Below, in pieces: positions 1 to 14,400 of a DNA stretch of 37,548 nucleotides. Numbering within the stretch: position 1 is the stretch's first letter; each line of letters begins with the position of its first letter. Both the position numbers and the translations under genes were made by a program. The stretch covers positions 637,523 to 675,070 of the forward strand of contig NW_019091620.1 of the NCBI RefSeq assembly GCF_001949145.1, read 5' to 3'. The notes below the pieces were generated by a model. The model had not been told where the DNA came from. It worked only from the letters and a program-made list of their open reading frames with translations, and searched no databases. This stretch comes from Acanthaster planci (Eukaryota > Echinodermata > Asteroidea > Valvatida > Acanthasteridae).

Positions 1-694
1 GTTTTGTGGAGTATAATCCCCAAGGCCAGGTGAATTCCTTTGTGCATGGTGGTCATACTGCATTAATAGGCTGCCCCGCCCTAACCGTATACTAAATAGC
101 TTTTAATCACCACTGATTAATACAAGTGAGTTCTTTACGCTGGTACTCAGCTCTTCGTAGGCCCATCCTGTACCTGAATGTGTTAGTTTCAGGCATCATG
201 CATCCCATGTATTTCAGGATACAGACATTTTATTTAATGCATCTTAAATCCCTGCTGAACAATCGAGCCCTTCACGACCCAGCAGATCCGCGGATGGAAC
301 GCAACATGCAAGCTTATGTAAATTAGCAACCTCATGAATGCGCCCGATCTCCCGCATGTCGTGGATATTTTTGCTACAAGGTCTTACGTCAGCCAAACCG
401 CCGAACTGCAGAACCGAACCCAAAATCATCTAACATGGCACTTTCGAACCGAACTGACCCGCACTGTTAGGTTCGGATATTCAGCTTTGATATGGCATGG
501 CATTGATAGCAAACGAAATGCATGCAATTGCAAGAAACATTGAGAAAAAAATAAACAACTGAAACAGGATAACAAGTTATACCAGTGCTATCTCGGGACT
601 GTGCAATGCACACGTGCACGTACATGTACACTGTACAGTAAACTTAGATGGCCCTGCATCCCTGCATCATATGATGGTGAGAATTCAAAATCAA

Positions 695-774
695 CTACTC
701 AAGACACAGGTATCATTTTTATGCAATCAATTCATTGCTTTATATGTAAAACATCAGTGAATTTATTGTGTAAA
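695..774. repeat. Dispersed direct repeat, copy 1
   Basis: About 80 bp beginning CTACTCAAGACACAGGTATC recurs at 1784-1863 in the same orientation with roughly 80 percent identity by eye. The shared blocks include GACACAGGTATCATTTT and ATTGCTTTATATGT. The offset is about 1.09 kb. The family is not recognised. Confidence 0.6.
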
Positions 775-1783
775 GTTACAATGCACATGTAGGTATGGCA
801 TTTCAGCTGCATTACAATACTAAATTCTCGCTACATTTGTGCTTATGTATATTCAGAAAAACAATATGCATGCAAACCTCCCAGATGCACACTCTTACGT
901 TCCATACTTGGCCAATGAAGTTAGAAATGGACGTTCAAAATATATTTTGATTGGATGTTGATTGCAGTCGGACTCATGCTCGAACGATGGCAACTCCAGG
1001 GGAAAATATATTTTGACCCATTCGCATAGAGGTACAGCCCAATTTGCATGTGACGTCTTTTTCATTCTTGCTATTGGCTGAGACGGGGATGAAAAGGATG
1101 TTCTTAGCTTGGGGACGGGGATTGAGAGATTTCTAACCAGGAATTTGCCGTAGACTGTAGATCAAAAGCGCATTGTAAGCTTTAATTTGAAGAAGGTGAG
1201 AATGAGTAATTCCTTGACTAAAAATATACTGATGGCTGGCCACGCAAGCCGGTTGAGGTGATCTCCGCAATATCGGTTCATGTCCGCGTCATCCCCTGTG
1301 CACCTTTTTATCCACCCGACCCGTGCACATGCAGAAAAGCTTGCCTTCGATATCATGCGTCACGTGGCAGTCACACATGACATGACCAGCCCACGATTCA
1401 GCACAAGGGAGCTGCAGCCGTACCAAGCAGGCGGCCCATTAGCCGTGACGCTGTCCGCTGGAGAAATTGTGGAATGAGTAACTTCGTCCTCAAAACTGGG
1501 ATGAATTATTCCAGATTCTCCCACGGATTCGGTATGGTTTGGATTGCCAGGTTTTGTTGGGGCTTATGGGCCGGCAGTACAAAGTTTGGGAGTTTTAATC
1601 AGTAAAAGCTTCTGCCCTCTTGAGGAATGGTTAACATTGGACCTTTGTGCCGCCATCATGAATTTTAGCGCTAGCATGATTGATTTTGTGCACGCAGAAA
1701 ACAGTCACTTCCAATTACTTGTCATTAAGGACTAATGAACGGTAACTATACCACTAAAACTTCAGTTGTTTATTATAACTAAA

Positions 1784-1863
1784 CTACTCCAGACACAGGT
1801 ATCATTTTATTTGATCAATTTATTGCTTTATATGTCAAAAATTAGCAAATTTATCGTGTAAAC
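1784..1863. repeat. Dispersed direct repeat, copy 2
   Basis: This is the second copy of the repeat at 695-774. It could be a remnant of the same dispersed element family or one of two ends of a larger element. No target-site duplication was found. Confidence 0.6.
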
Positions 1864-2362
1864 AGGTGCAGAAATACCTCCACACGTCAATACATTGAAG
1901 CCAATTTCCAACTTGTGGAGCGTAAGGAAGATGATTTACATTTCCCCCAAACTGCTCCTTTATTAGGTAAAAAGTGGATTTACCCAACGGGACACTGCGG
2001 TTTGTAGCACACCATCTCTCCACTGAGTGAATGTCCGTTTGGACTGTCGATGGACCAGGAGAGAATTAAGGCTTGATTAACAAAGGCTGGTGGGTTCGGT
2101 TGAAGCACGGTTAAATGGGGTGAACATCTTAGCTTGATCTATGCAGTTAAAATTGGGTTAAAATCAGGGTGGAATACTTTTTAACCGAGAAACGACATTT
2201 GACCCTATTTCAACTGATCTAAATTTCATAGTGTCAGTTACAGACTAGTGCAAATGGGTTTTTCATCTAAGATACAGTAAATGAAAATGCCCAAATGCTT
2301 TTTTGTTCCAGAGATATCAATGTTTTGTAGACACCTTACTTTTTGTTTGGGCTTGTTCTCAG

Positions 2363-2427
2363 GTGATGGAGGCAATGATGTTAGTATGATCCAGGCAGCT
2401 AATGCTGGTGTTGGCCTTGAAGGAAAG
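2363..2427 (+). CDS. ATP9A/B: ATP9 exon: P-domain GDGGNDV motif
   Basis: This 65-nt exon lies between acceptor CAG (ending 2362) and donor GTGAGT (from 2428). It starts in phase with two bases completing a Gly codon, then reads [21 protein letters not shown]. The GDGxND aspartates belong to the P-domain hinge that binds Mg during phosphorylation, conserved in all P-type ATPases. It ends on a codon boundary, matching the next exon. Confidence 0.95.
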
Positions 2428-5400
2428 GTGAGTGATTATTTTTTCTTTTTCAGGATTTAACCAGTTTTCAAATTACACTTGGAATTTCAAACTTCACCAA
2501 CTTGCACTGTGGGATTAAAAGTGCCTTCTGAAAAAGTATCATTTCAAAACATTTACTGAACTGAAGCTTCAAGTTTCATTTCTTAACCAGTTCATGCCAG
2601 AAAATCTGTTGACACTCAGGGATTTCTGTATGCAGTACCAAGTGATATCTGTACACCCCCCACACACCCACCCAACCCAAAAGGCTTCAACTAGTCCCGG
2701 GAGATTGAGCATGTGTGTGCATCCGTGTGTCACAGGCAGGCATTGTAGAAAATAGTATTCATTGGGGTTTTCTTGGGGTTTAAACAAGCAGAGATGCAGG
2801 AAGAAAAGTTGCCCAAATCTTGACCACATGATTACCAAGGTTCAGTATTTGTGGTTGTGGTATCTTGCCTTTTTAAAAAAGTGTGTTCTTTCAGCCGGAA
2901 AGAGTACTGTACCTGGGGTAGTTTCTTGTGAAATAATAAACTCTATAAGTCATTAAATCCCTGTATTCATCTTATTTCTATTTGTTGTCAAAATACAATT
3001 TTTTACACAGTTACCTTCAGCTCTTGAGTTTTGTTTGATGTCAAATTTTCAGGTGATGATTCAAAATGAAGATTAAAGATAACATAAATGTTGAACTTCA
3101 ACTGACATTTTTCTTAGATAAGATGGTTGTAAAATGTTAGCTAAATTGTTTCTTGGTTTGCAGTAAATTGTTCTTGATTTACTGATTGCATAAAGGCCCA
3201 TTGTTATTTGGAATGAATGCAGATGTTAATTTGTGATGTATTGTCAAATTGTGCTGATGATCTGCAAAAGTTTAACTCATAGCAGACCTACAATCCTGGA
3301 CAAAATAGTAGGCACACCACAAGGGAACCGCATTGAAAAGATCCCCCTCTCCCACATTCAATAGTGTGGTCATTATTGGAGCAAGATTCGGTCCAACTTA
3401 CCCAATGAGAAACAACACTGACCGGGCGAGGGGGAGGCATGTTCCGACGAGATCTGTCCAGGATTGTAGCTCTAGCCAACAGATTCAGATGCTCTAGCCA
3501 ACACTGAACAGATTCAAATGCAGCATGTGTCTGTGATTGTTACACGTACATCCCTCTGTGTACATATATAGCTTCTCTTGCCTGGCTGCTTGATTTGCTG
3601 TGGTCTAGTAAAAAGGATGTTCCGATTTCTGACTGCAATATTAAAAGGAATGACCATGTGATGTGTGTCTATGGGAAGATAACCACCCCCACCATGTTAT
3701 CACAAATATTTATTCACCATTCCAGGAGGGACGCCAAGCCTCCTTAGCGGCTGACTTCTCACTCACTCAGTTCCGCTATGTTGGCCGTTTGTTACTAGTC
3801 CATGGTAGGAATAGCTACAAGCGATCTGGTGCCCTGAGTCACTTTGTCATGCATCGTGGCCTCATCATATCAGTCATGCAAGCTATATTCTCCTCCATCT
3901 TTTACTTTTCATCAGTTGCTCTCTACCAGGGTGTGTTGACTGTGGGGTAAGTTTCACTTATTTAAGTGAATATACATGTATGAAGAGACTCAAAATATAT
4001 TGCCTAGTTAAGTGGAGTGCTGGCAAGATGTTTTAGAGGTCACAAGCTTAGATTCTGCTCCAAATTCTTTGTTTGTTGTTTTTATATTCAAAATGAACAA
4101 ATTCAGTGTGTCACTTTGTTGTATTAATAATAACTATTATTAATGTACTCTTTTGTGGCTTGGCCCTAATGTAGCACACTTTCATTTTTCGCTTCGTGTG
4201 TTTTAACAGAGCAATATTTTCAGCTCAAATTTCACAATTAATGGAACTTCATCAAACTTCTTATGTTCTGATTCCTAAATCTAAATTTTACGTACCTGCC
4301 TCAGAGTTTGCCTGATTTTCCAATTTTTTTTTCTGACATGCGAAATGAACTTGTTTAAACTGTGCCCAAAATAGAAAAAGAATTTTTGGACAAACTTTTA
4401 GATAGATACATGTATATGAGTGGAAGTAATGATGCTTTACAAGAATTTATCAACTTTAATGCTTTTGTATATGTTTATGTAGGATTTTCGGAGATTTTTT
4501 TCAAGTGTGTAACATTACGGAACACTGAGCTGAATTCAAGCCCAATTTCCGGATATTGATTGTTTTGGATTTCAAACCAAATTTCATGACACTGAAATTG
4601 TCCTCAAAGGTTCAACACCATGTATCGTGAAGGTAGTAATACAAGTTTATAACCAAATGAGTTTAAAGTTTTTCAAGAAAGAGGTTTGGTAATACTGTGT
4701 CGGGAAAGTCAAGTGATTATCAAACTAGTGCACAACGTTAGGGGACTCTACTCTCAGTCTGGAGTATTACCATATTTGGACAGCCTATTACATCACAATC
4801 TTGCGCAATCTGACCAATCATAAGGCTTGTTCCAGCAGCCTGCAATGGGTTGCCTGGGTGTTTCCATGTTACAGGGTGCTTTTCTTACATGTTGCAGCAT
4901 ATGGAGCAAAAAAAATTTCAATTACGAAAACTTGGTTGGCTGTGCAAAACAACCTGACTACAAACAAAAATTAGAAGTTCTAAAACACGTTGGTACCAAT
5001 GGGATTTAATATTCGTTGTTGACAACTTGAGATATTCAAAATTGAATTTTGACATGAATTGCTCTGTCAGTATAGGAAAGGTCATGCCCATATGTGGTAA
5101 TACTATAGACTGTCTATATGCTGCCAAGCGCCATGCGTCCACTTCAGCATTGCTGATGTTTCTAGCACAGTTCATTTGTTTGGGTTCTCAGCCTAATAGT
5201 TTTTACTGATATGAGCTTCTCAACATCATCCTGTGAACAACTACTTTGATGTAGGGCTGATTACATGTAGTTACACTTGATAAAGTACCTGTACAGTTTG
5301 CTAAGGTCATACATGTTGGTTCTGGTTGCTCACCTGATATTCAAGCTTTTATTGAGGAATTATTGGCATCCTTTATGGCATGATACAGTCCAAAATTAAC

Positions 5401-8400
5401 AATTATCCTATCACGCAAAGTTATGAAACTTACAAGTCTTGTAGTATTTCTGAAGTTTTTTATTTTACTTTTTCTGATTAGCTATGTGACTGCTTACACA
5501 ATGTTCCCAGTGTTCTTGTTGGTTATTGATCAAGATGTGACTGCAGAAACAGCCATGAGATACCCAGAGCTGTATAAAGATCTTATCAAGGTGAGACAGA
5601 GCAATTTCTGCTCCTTGTATGTGGCAACACAAGGAACTTCAGCTATCCTCTGGCTTCAAAGGTCACGTAATTATGGTTATTGAAAGTTTCACTTTCCTTT
5701 GTGGTTTTTTTTGTTTTGTTCGTCTTTTTTTCAGATATGCACCATATGGGATTAAAGCAAATTAGGTTTTTCTTTCCAATAATGTACCATTTAATTTTTT
5801 ACTTTTAAATAGTCTACTTGACTCTCCTTTTAGTTACCTCTGGTCTTAATCTTTACCAATGTTACACATCCCATTACACTTTATCATGTGATTAGTTATT
5901 GAGGTTGGCAGGGATATTTTTGTTCAATTTAAGACTCTTGTTATACCCCACTGAGGAAGTCAAAGGGCATAATTTTTCCAGCTTGTCCTTTCAATTCAGG
6001 AGTGGGGGGGGTTTGACCCTTGAACAAAAGAGTTCCATATACAGGTAATGCTGGTCCACATGAGTTTATCCCCTTTCAGGAAAACAGGTTTAGCAGCCTT
6101 TTAGAGTAGGATTATTTGTTGCAAAGTGAAGAGGAACAGTCAAGGAAATCATCAAACGTCTAGCTCAATATTGTATTTACAGTTCAAAATAATTAGTGTA
6201 TTCACCGAGTTTTCTCAATTAACAGAAACAAAGGAATGTCCTCACTAGGTAGGTAATGCCAACATGTGTGTTGATGAAACTGACAGAATCTTGCCAGTAC
6301 AATAATTTGAGAACTGCTTAGGGGTCTTCAGACGCCTATTGCATTTGTTGCTGAAAGGTGTAGGGTCACCGTCACAATGGCTTGAACAATAGAAATCTTG
6401 TCATCACAAATTAACCACTTCCTGCCTGGTAGAGTTTGCACATGCGGGACGCGTTGCCGGGCAATTTTTCATGATTTTTCCATTTTCAAAATTCTTCAAA
6501 ATTCATATCTTCATTTACTGGTGTTGCATAATTTCCTTTGTTCCCGAACTTGGCCCAATGCCACCATGAATCCCAACGTCATGAATTTGGAGTGAATATA
6601 TAATTTGCAGTGAATTTACCGTGAAATTTGTTTTCACAGCAACGTCAGGGCGGATTATCTGTTGAAATGACAGTGAAATAATCCCCTGCGTGACCCGGTG
6701 AGGACGCGCTGGGCTTCAGTAAAAACATAGTGAAAACACAGTGAGGCCTCCCGAGAAGCCCAGCCTTAATCTTTTGATCAATTCCCAGGTTTTATGGGCC
6801 TAATCCCTCATAAAAGGTGTACGCTTACCTGTCAATCTTAATTGTGTGGCTAAGTGGAGATTTCAATGAGTCTAAAGTTTCTTATGAAGTGGATACTCAT
6901 TAACCCTAACCCTCCTCAGTCCTTCAACAGGTGAAGGATTGAGGAGGGTTAGGGTTAATTAAACTCCAATGAGTTAGATCTAGGCAAGAGCTATGGCAGC
7001 ACTGTATCATCTTGGGCGTAACGACCGTAGGGCTGCTAAAGGTTTTCATGAAATTTCGGTCCCGCATCAAAAAAGTCCATCATATTCAGCACTTCCAACA
7101 TAACCGTGTCAGAAAGCCTAACAATGCTTAGAAAGTTCTTGGAAAATGGTATTAAAATATAAACCTCAGTTTTTTCTTGCCAGTTGCTGCTCGGTATCGG
7201 CATTATAATTAATACCCCCGACGTTACGAAAAAAATGACATGAACGACATTACATGAGATACGGCCGCTTGCACGCACAACCTTTTGACCACGTTTCCCT
7301 TCATTGCTTTAATCACATGCAATAACGGCATAGTATACTGGTACTCATCACCGGAAATGTACCAATAACCTACCCAGAACCAGTTAAAAGCCAACTACTG
7401 GATGGATCATGCAGCGGATTGCGCTGAAGACAAGATCATGTGATCACAAGGATGGAAGAACCGTGTGGTGCTGGACCTGTTATGCAGCATTGTTAGAAAT
7501 GATCCAAAACATCAAATTCTTAAATTACCAATAAATCTTTGAGTCCAAAAACAAAACTTGGGCCCGTTCTTGTGCATTTTGTAAGATTGATTTTAGGGTG
7601 CCCTACATGGAGATGCACTCAACCACAGCACGTGTACGTACGTGTCATTCAAGTACGCCTAGTTTGTCAGTACATGCACTTACACTTTTATAGTCCCGGC
7701 AGTTCACGCTTGTACATTCCTTCCCCGCGCCGGTGCTTTCATTTTGCTTTTCATGTCTTTGATTAAATTTTGATTGAAAGGCTCCTATCTCAGGTCTGCG
7801 GTGGCCTGAGGGGATAAAGGGAGCAGGAAACTTTCCACGTACGTTGCGTTATTTTCCCCAAAGTTTTCTCAAACACTATCTCCAGCGAATGCTGTTGTCA
7901 TGAACAGCGATCCCCCATTGCGGTATGCAATTGTGACTTGTATCTTGTCAGATATAATTGTTTCAGCAAATTTCAATAGTCCCTGGCCAGTCGGTCACAA
8001 CATATTCCTATCACAAGTATCAGCCCTGGCAGCGGTACAGCCTGACAAATCACTTGGAAGAAATAAAATGGCATTCAAGACCTTGTTAATTCGGAAAATA
8101 CTGAAATATTTCGCCGAGATTTGCAGCTTTCAAGAATGGGCGGTTTTGTTTATCAAACACCAACGTACACTAATGTTCCAGTGTAATGTTCACGCATATT
8201 AATGAAAGAAACCACATGAATTAAGTGCAGTGGTGTTTCACGTGTACATTGTTTGAAAACGTCTTTGGTTGGAAAGGACCAAGTGGACCAAAGCATCATT
8301 TTTCCTCCTAATTTTTGTAAACTTGAATTATGGGACCTTTGTGGTCCAGTATTTGATCCGATGGGTGCTTACAACATTTCACATAAAGTTGAGTCTCTGT

Positions 8401-11400
8401 TTTTCAAGATCCTGAGAACTTTTTCAAGCAGTGGCAGCGCATGTAAAATTAAGCAAAAATTTCTGTGCGCATTCAATGAATCACAGTGACACATATACAG
8501 TACATATACTACATATTACATATGTGCAAAATTTTGGCCATGTCCGAATCACTTGGCTACGGTATGAAATGACGCACCGATCTATGCTGGCGGCTGCGGC
8601 TTACAGCTGTGTGATATGGACATCGCGTGCGGCACACAAACCGTATCTACATCCACCGCAACATCCTGACTGCTACTGCATTCATTCATTGACAGTCTAA
8701 TCACTGATTTTCCCAATAGCCATGTGACCACAGAAAGTGCAGTGACATGCCATTAAAAAACCCAACTGAAAAAGATCCGATACATCACGCCGTGAACGCA
8801 ATCAGCAAAAAAGACTGGATTTGCTAAATGAAGACACATGTAAAATTTAAGTGGCTGATTTTATTTAACGGTAGGAAGAGAAATTTAGGTAACAAAATTC
8901 TGCATGTAGTATCACAGTGTTAATTATTGTGTCCCAAACTACACCACGAGATTAAATAAAAAGGACGAAAATAATTACCCCAGGAAAGCCACGAAGGAGC
9001 TGCTCACCATGGTGAGCATGTGCTCGTGATCACACTGCATGGATAGTGTGGGTGTACGTGTCTGCACTCTGTGTGGTCGCAAAAACATCTACTGCCCTGG
9101 TGGGCCAGGCCGGCGACGGCCTGCGATGCTGCGGTTTATATGCGTTGATTTTTACAGAATTTGACGAGCCCGTCAGTCACACTAATCCCGCCATCAATTC
9201 GACTGTTAATCTGTGGTTAGCACTTCCGTGGGTAGGAAGCTGAATCAGCCAAACCGTTATGAATAACAATAGAGTGCCTCGCCTCCTGGAAGCTCATGTA
9301 AAAACACTGTGAACTAGTCCCCTGCCAAGCAGGCTCAATTTGCACCGTGAATAGGGGCTTATTTTGCCATGTAAGAAAGTTGCACTGTAAATTAAGTGTA
9401 AACTACATTTTCACAGTGTTGAGATTCATAGTGTGCATTGCTGAATGGCAGTGGTGTCTTTACAAATGCAGCCAGATCAGTTTGTAGAAGTATTGTATCT
9501 CTCATTGCTGGAGGTGTCAAGTAATTCCCCACAAGTACCCAAAATACCCAAATTAGTTCTGTCTTGACCTCAATAAAGCAAGCAGGGAAGAACCTCTTTG
9601 AACTCAAGAATGCAAATATAAATTTATCAAAGAAATGGGCAGTTCCACGGAAACATCAACCTCTGGGCCAAAATTTCAAACTGGTCCAAATGTGACAAAT
9701 TATATATTATTTTGAAGCTTATAGTGTATACTTTCATGAAACATACTTCATTTCTAACCACATTCAAGAATTTGGCTTTTATATGACACTGAAAAATTGG
9801 TTTTAAATCCCGAGAAATTGGGGAAATATTTCCTCTCTGAAAGATTTTCAGTTTTTTAGCCTGATAATAATTTTTTGTTCCAGTTTTGTTACAGTTTGAA
9901 GAGTGCCCCAATAAGTAAACAATGAGAGAAATGAATTTTCATTTTCCTTTTGAAATTCTATGTAATGTCTTATTTTATAACACTTACTTTTCTTATGTAT
10001 GTCTGACACCAAAATGACAGTTTTTTTATCCCCTCGGTGCACCCTTTAGCAAAAGTCTGCCAAACTTACAATACAAAGCACAATGAGTTCTTTCTTTCTA
10101 GACATCAGCTTAACTCCCCCAATGATTTTTTCAAATACTCAAAAATTGTGAAATCAGATGTGTACGTCCGATACTGTCAGAACAATGCATTGCTGGCAAT
10201 GCAATGCTTTTACACTGTACAGAAACCACTACCACCTCATTTGCATACATGGAAATGAGGCCCCAACATTTTGTAAAAGTACCAAATAGGCTTCACTTTT
10301 GTTTTTTATTAATTGGCATAAATTTGACTATTTGGACATACACATCCTAATAAGGGTATAATTAGGGCCCAAAGCCATTCCACATGTGTCATGTATGGAC
10401 AAACATGTGATTTGCATGTATTCAGAAGTAAGTCATGTCAGTGTGAGCTTTGATGAAGGCAAGTAAAGTTGTACATGTAGGTGTTGTATACATGTACATA
10501 TAATCCACATCAAGAACGTTAACTGCCCAAATGAAATTAAGTATTTACAAGTATTTACAAAGTAATCAAATTAAATTATAGATCTTAGAGTAGCAAAATC
10601 AAATCAGCTCAAGCATCCATATGCAAAGCACGTTAAACACAACGCAGTGTTTGGTTGTTCCCAAATTAAACCAAACTAAACATCAAACTAAGCGAAAGTA
10701 AACAAGTAATCATTAAAAGACATTTTTATGGCATAAAACGAACTTCTGCAAGTGCAAGCAAATTATATCAAACAAAAAAACCAGCTTTGCATGAGCTCAA
10801 CAGAATGCCAAAGAAACCAGTTCATTAAGCAAGCACTTTGGTTGTGTTCAGGCCTCAAATTCAAATAAGGAAAGCAAAGTCGGCCACAAAATAAGCAAAG
10901 TAAAACTTAAAAGCAAATTATACTTTGAGTTAGCTGTGATGGGCAAGGAGTACAAACTTCCCCATGGAAAGGGTGACGATGACCTTGTACTGGGCCCTTG
11001 GCAGCAGTGGATCGTCACCGCTCGGTGTTGCCATGTCCCTGCCGACATTTCTGGTGCGGTCTCATGGGGTGAGGTGTTGCATTACCACTCTGGGGTAAAA
11101 TGGTTATCTATTAGATTTAAAAGAAACCCGGAAAACTACAAATCTCTATTCCATTGGGCATATACCATGGAAGGTTTCCTGAAAATAAATAAGCACAAAC
11201 ATTTACATTATCTTCAAAATTCAAGTAAAGTAACACAATCACATAAGGCTTCAAAATAATTGCTTTAATTGCTTTAAACATGACAAAATGAAACTTCCGG
11301 TAATTCAGGGAAATCGTGGAGTCGGACAATTGACCAACTGCTCTTGATGTCTGGTCAGACGAGGAGAGCGTCATAAAACAAAGGAGTTCAGTACAACTGT

Positions 11401-14400
11401 ACCCTGAATTAACCCCTAATGCGGTGGCTCATGGCCTCGACAACTTGCATATGGCCGGCCTCTTGCCTGCTATGGCTGCTTCCAGTCACCTGGTGGCTAG
11501 GGTGACAGTGTCCCAAAGACTTTGGTCACACTGACATATGACGACTCTCAATGCTCAAAATGGTTCTCTCTCACTCTACACTCCACACAATCAATTTATA
11601 CCAACCCCGAAAAGTATCTACACCTGAACATTACATACCTTCCATTACAACCACAAAAAGGTACCAACAAACTATAACGGCAAATAGAAACAGTGCATTA
11701 CCATAACCACTGGATACAAAAGACATGTTACTGTGAATTCCACAAATTAAAGAAACCACAGGGTGTGCTAAAAGGAACAGCATGGTGCAGAAGCTATTAC
11801 ATAACAACTCGAACAGAATGCAAAAGTTCGATGGCGTCTGCCCGTAGTAAAATAATGAAACACGAAAACTTTGTAGTAGACCTGCCGGAGTCCCCGCAGG
11901 TGCTGAATGCCGCAAACAGTGGTATACTGTTTCAATACAATGACTGATTACCTCCGCTTATGCCAGCTCTCTGTGCTGACAGCATATGAAAATTGATTGG
12001 CATTTCCCAGCAGCTCAGTCTTTTGTCCGAATTTGGTCTTTTGTTACAAGGCCCAGTTCCTTTGTTCCGATTTCGGGCACCATGGCCATGCATACATCGC
12101 CAACGTCTCCCTGGCGCAAAGTGCTTTATGCATGAATTAAATGATTGATATTCATGAATTAACTTACTAGTAGCTTTTTTTTTAAGTTTAAAAGTGTTTG
12201 TGTACTAACTATGCAATAAAATGTGACTACTGATTTAATCAAAATTTTTATCTCCAAGTTATTGCGATTAGAGATGTTGGTCATTACGCAATGAAACCAA
12301 AACCAGTAGAGTTTAAATCAAACCTGAGTAATTACACGATTGAACGTCAAGAAGTTGGATTACAAACAAACGTAGTACAATTAGAATTCTACACTGGTAC
12401 CTATATCTATGAAGAAACTGCCTAAACTGCAAGTACATGTATGTGCTATGCTACGCATGTTTCACCTGAGCTTTGACAATATGTGTAAACTTAAAAGTTA
12501 AATCTCTTTAATCTAAATCATAACTGATTTTTTTTATTTTGTAACAAGAAACAGGTAAAGAAAATGAACACATTCAGTTGAATTTAGTTGCCTTGGAATA
12601 CATTTATCAGGCTGACTTCTTTTCAATCCAAAAAGAGAAAAGAATAAAATCTTATTTAAATCTTAAAACCTCATTTAATTTTTTTTTTCCAATTAAAACA
12701 ATAGTAAAAATACCAACCATGCTATTTGGGTTGAGAGGAAAAGTTATTGTGTCATTTAATTGTGCATGTTACTATATGTACACATTAATATGCAAAGTCG
12801 GATTTAGATTGCTTTTTTGGCTGAACTTTGGAAAGAAGAAAAAGAAAAAAAAAGCTGCAGTGTTTTTTACCTTTGGCTTTCATGAGTGCCATTGAGTAAC
12901 TGTTCCAGTGTATAAAATGTAAATTTGAATTATGTTAATTTGTTGAGTGATAACTCTTATCCATTGACCCCGTTACAGCAGCTATTTGACATGCATCCAT
13001 TTATTATTTACTGTATATATGTTCGTATCTGTTGTCCATAAGATTTGCATGCTCTTTGAGCTTTATTTTTCCAGTGAAACTACCACAACTTTCATTTGCG
13101 CAGGACATTTTTAAACAGTTTGTTGGTGTGTTGTCCAGACATTTGGTCCACGGTGCCTGAAGTGGTCTGTGTTTTGTCTTTGTGTACCCATGACCCATAA
13201 TTGCATCAAAAAATTTCCTTTTCTAGCACTGTATTATGATTTTCTCTTATGATGCTCCATTTACTTTTATAATGTTGTTTTTATGAATAGCATGGCATGG
13301 TACAGTTGCAATCAAGCTATAGAACAAAGGCTATTTAAACATACAGACTGAAAAACTCATAATTACTCATATTTGCAATTAAGGATTCAAGTTTGTAAGT
13401 CCTGCAAAGTAGACAAGATATTTTGGTATGCTCATGCTCATATTCAATTGTGTCTTTTGAGATCTTGATGTCCACTACATCATTTTCATTTTAATGTACT
13501 TTGTGGATTTAGCTAAAGACTCAACTGTAGCTCCAGTAGAATGGACATGTGTGTTTGGCTAATACAAGCATATTTATTCCTCACTTTAATAGGGTCGAGA
13601 GCTGTCCTTCAAGATGTTCTTCCTGTGGGTTCTGATCAGCATATTCCAAGGGGGTATCATTATGTATGGTGCTCTCTATCTCTTTGAAGGAGAGTTCATC
13701 CATATTGTGGCTATCTCCTTCACATCGTTGGTCATTACAGAGCTATTGATGGTAGCCTTAACCATCCGTACCTGGCACTGGATGATGCTGGTAGCTGAGG
13801 TCTTCAGCATGACTGCTTATGTCATCTCCCTGTTTGTTTTCGATAGCTACTTTGGTGAGTTTCAGATGATCAAACATGACACTGTTGAATGTCATGACAT
13901 CGCATCCATGTACTGTCATAGCCAATTGTAGGAGACATTGAAGTGTTTGTGCCTTCTGGACCATAAGGCAGCACAGCAGGTACCTCTGTCTCAACATATG
14001 AATGTTATTTATCCAAAGCGTACATGTAGATAAAACTATTTCTGGTCATCATTTTTAGCGAGCTGCGAAGCAAATGCGAGCCTATGTAATACCCATTTCC
14101 ATCTTCTGTCCATCCGTCCGGCTGTCTTCAAATGTTAAAGTATTTCCTTGCAGGTACATAAGATGTTAAAGTGTTCCATTGAGTGCTTGTTTGCTTCTTT
14201 TTGGAATTCGATCATAAATAGTCTTATAAGGCATTAATGCTTAGAAACTTATGAATTTAATGAAAAAATTATAAGAGTTGAATGTTAACGTTTTGAGTTG
14301 TATTGTGTACTTACCCTGTAGAACATGCATGTACATGTAGATTATATGTACCTACATATATACATATGTACTGAGCACTCATGTAATGTACATGTATAGA

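Larger units (their letters stand above)
1..2362 (+). other. Intron (3' part) upstream of first visible ATP9 exon
   Basis: This stretch ends in a pyrimidine-rich tract and CAG acceptor (2360-2362) before the GDGGNDV exon. The preceding exon should encode the segment ending ...CAIG, and I could not find it here, so the intron probably starts before the window. The stretch holds one diverged direct repeat pair (695-774 and 1784-1863). The short open frames look random in composition, and I recognise nothing in them. Confidence 0.75.
5591..13592 (+). other. ATP9 intron, 8002 bp
   Basis: The intron runs from GTGAGA to a TTTAATAG acceptor. Recognisable contents are a TTAA-MITE left end (6415-6565), a repeat-like tract (6598-6770), a long hairpin (6899-6959), a MITE right-end fragment (11898-12127) and a dispersed repeat (12241-12385). 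About 6970-11890 holds no gene, RNA or known repeat that I can identify. A 107-codon open frame at 10936-11259 resembles nothing I know. Confidence 0.85.

Noticed and set aside
6900-6958. Interstitial telomere array
   Set aside because: Only two TTAGGG units per arm, within a longer non-telomeric palindrome.
10936-11259. 107-codon open frame inside an intron
   Set aside because: No recognisable domain, biased only by local composition, and overlapped by an equally long frame on the other strand. I see no evidence for a gene.
12578-12895. 105-codon open frame ending in a lysine run
   Set aside because: AT-rich sequence translated into N, F, K and I residues; the Lys run is an A tract. It is intronic noise.
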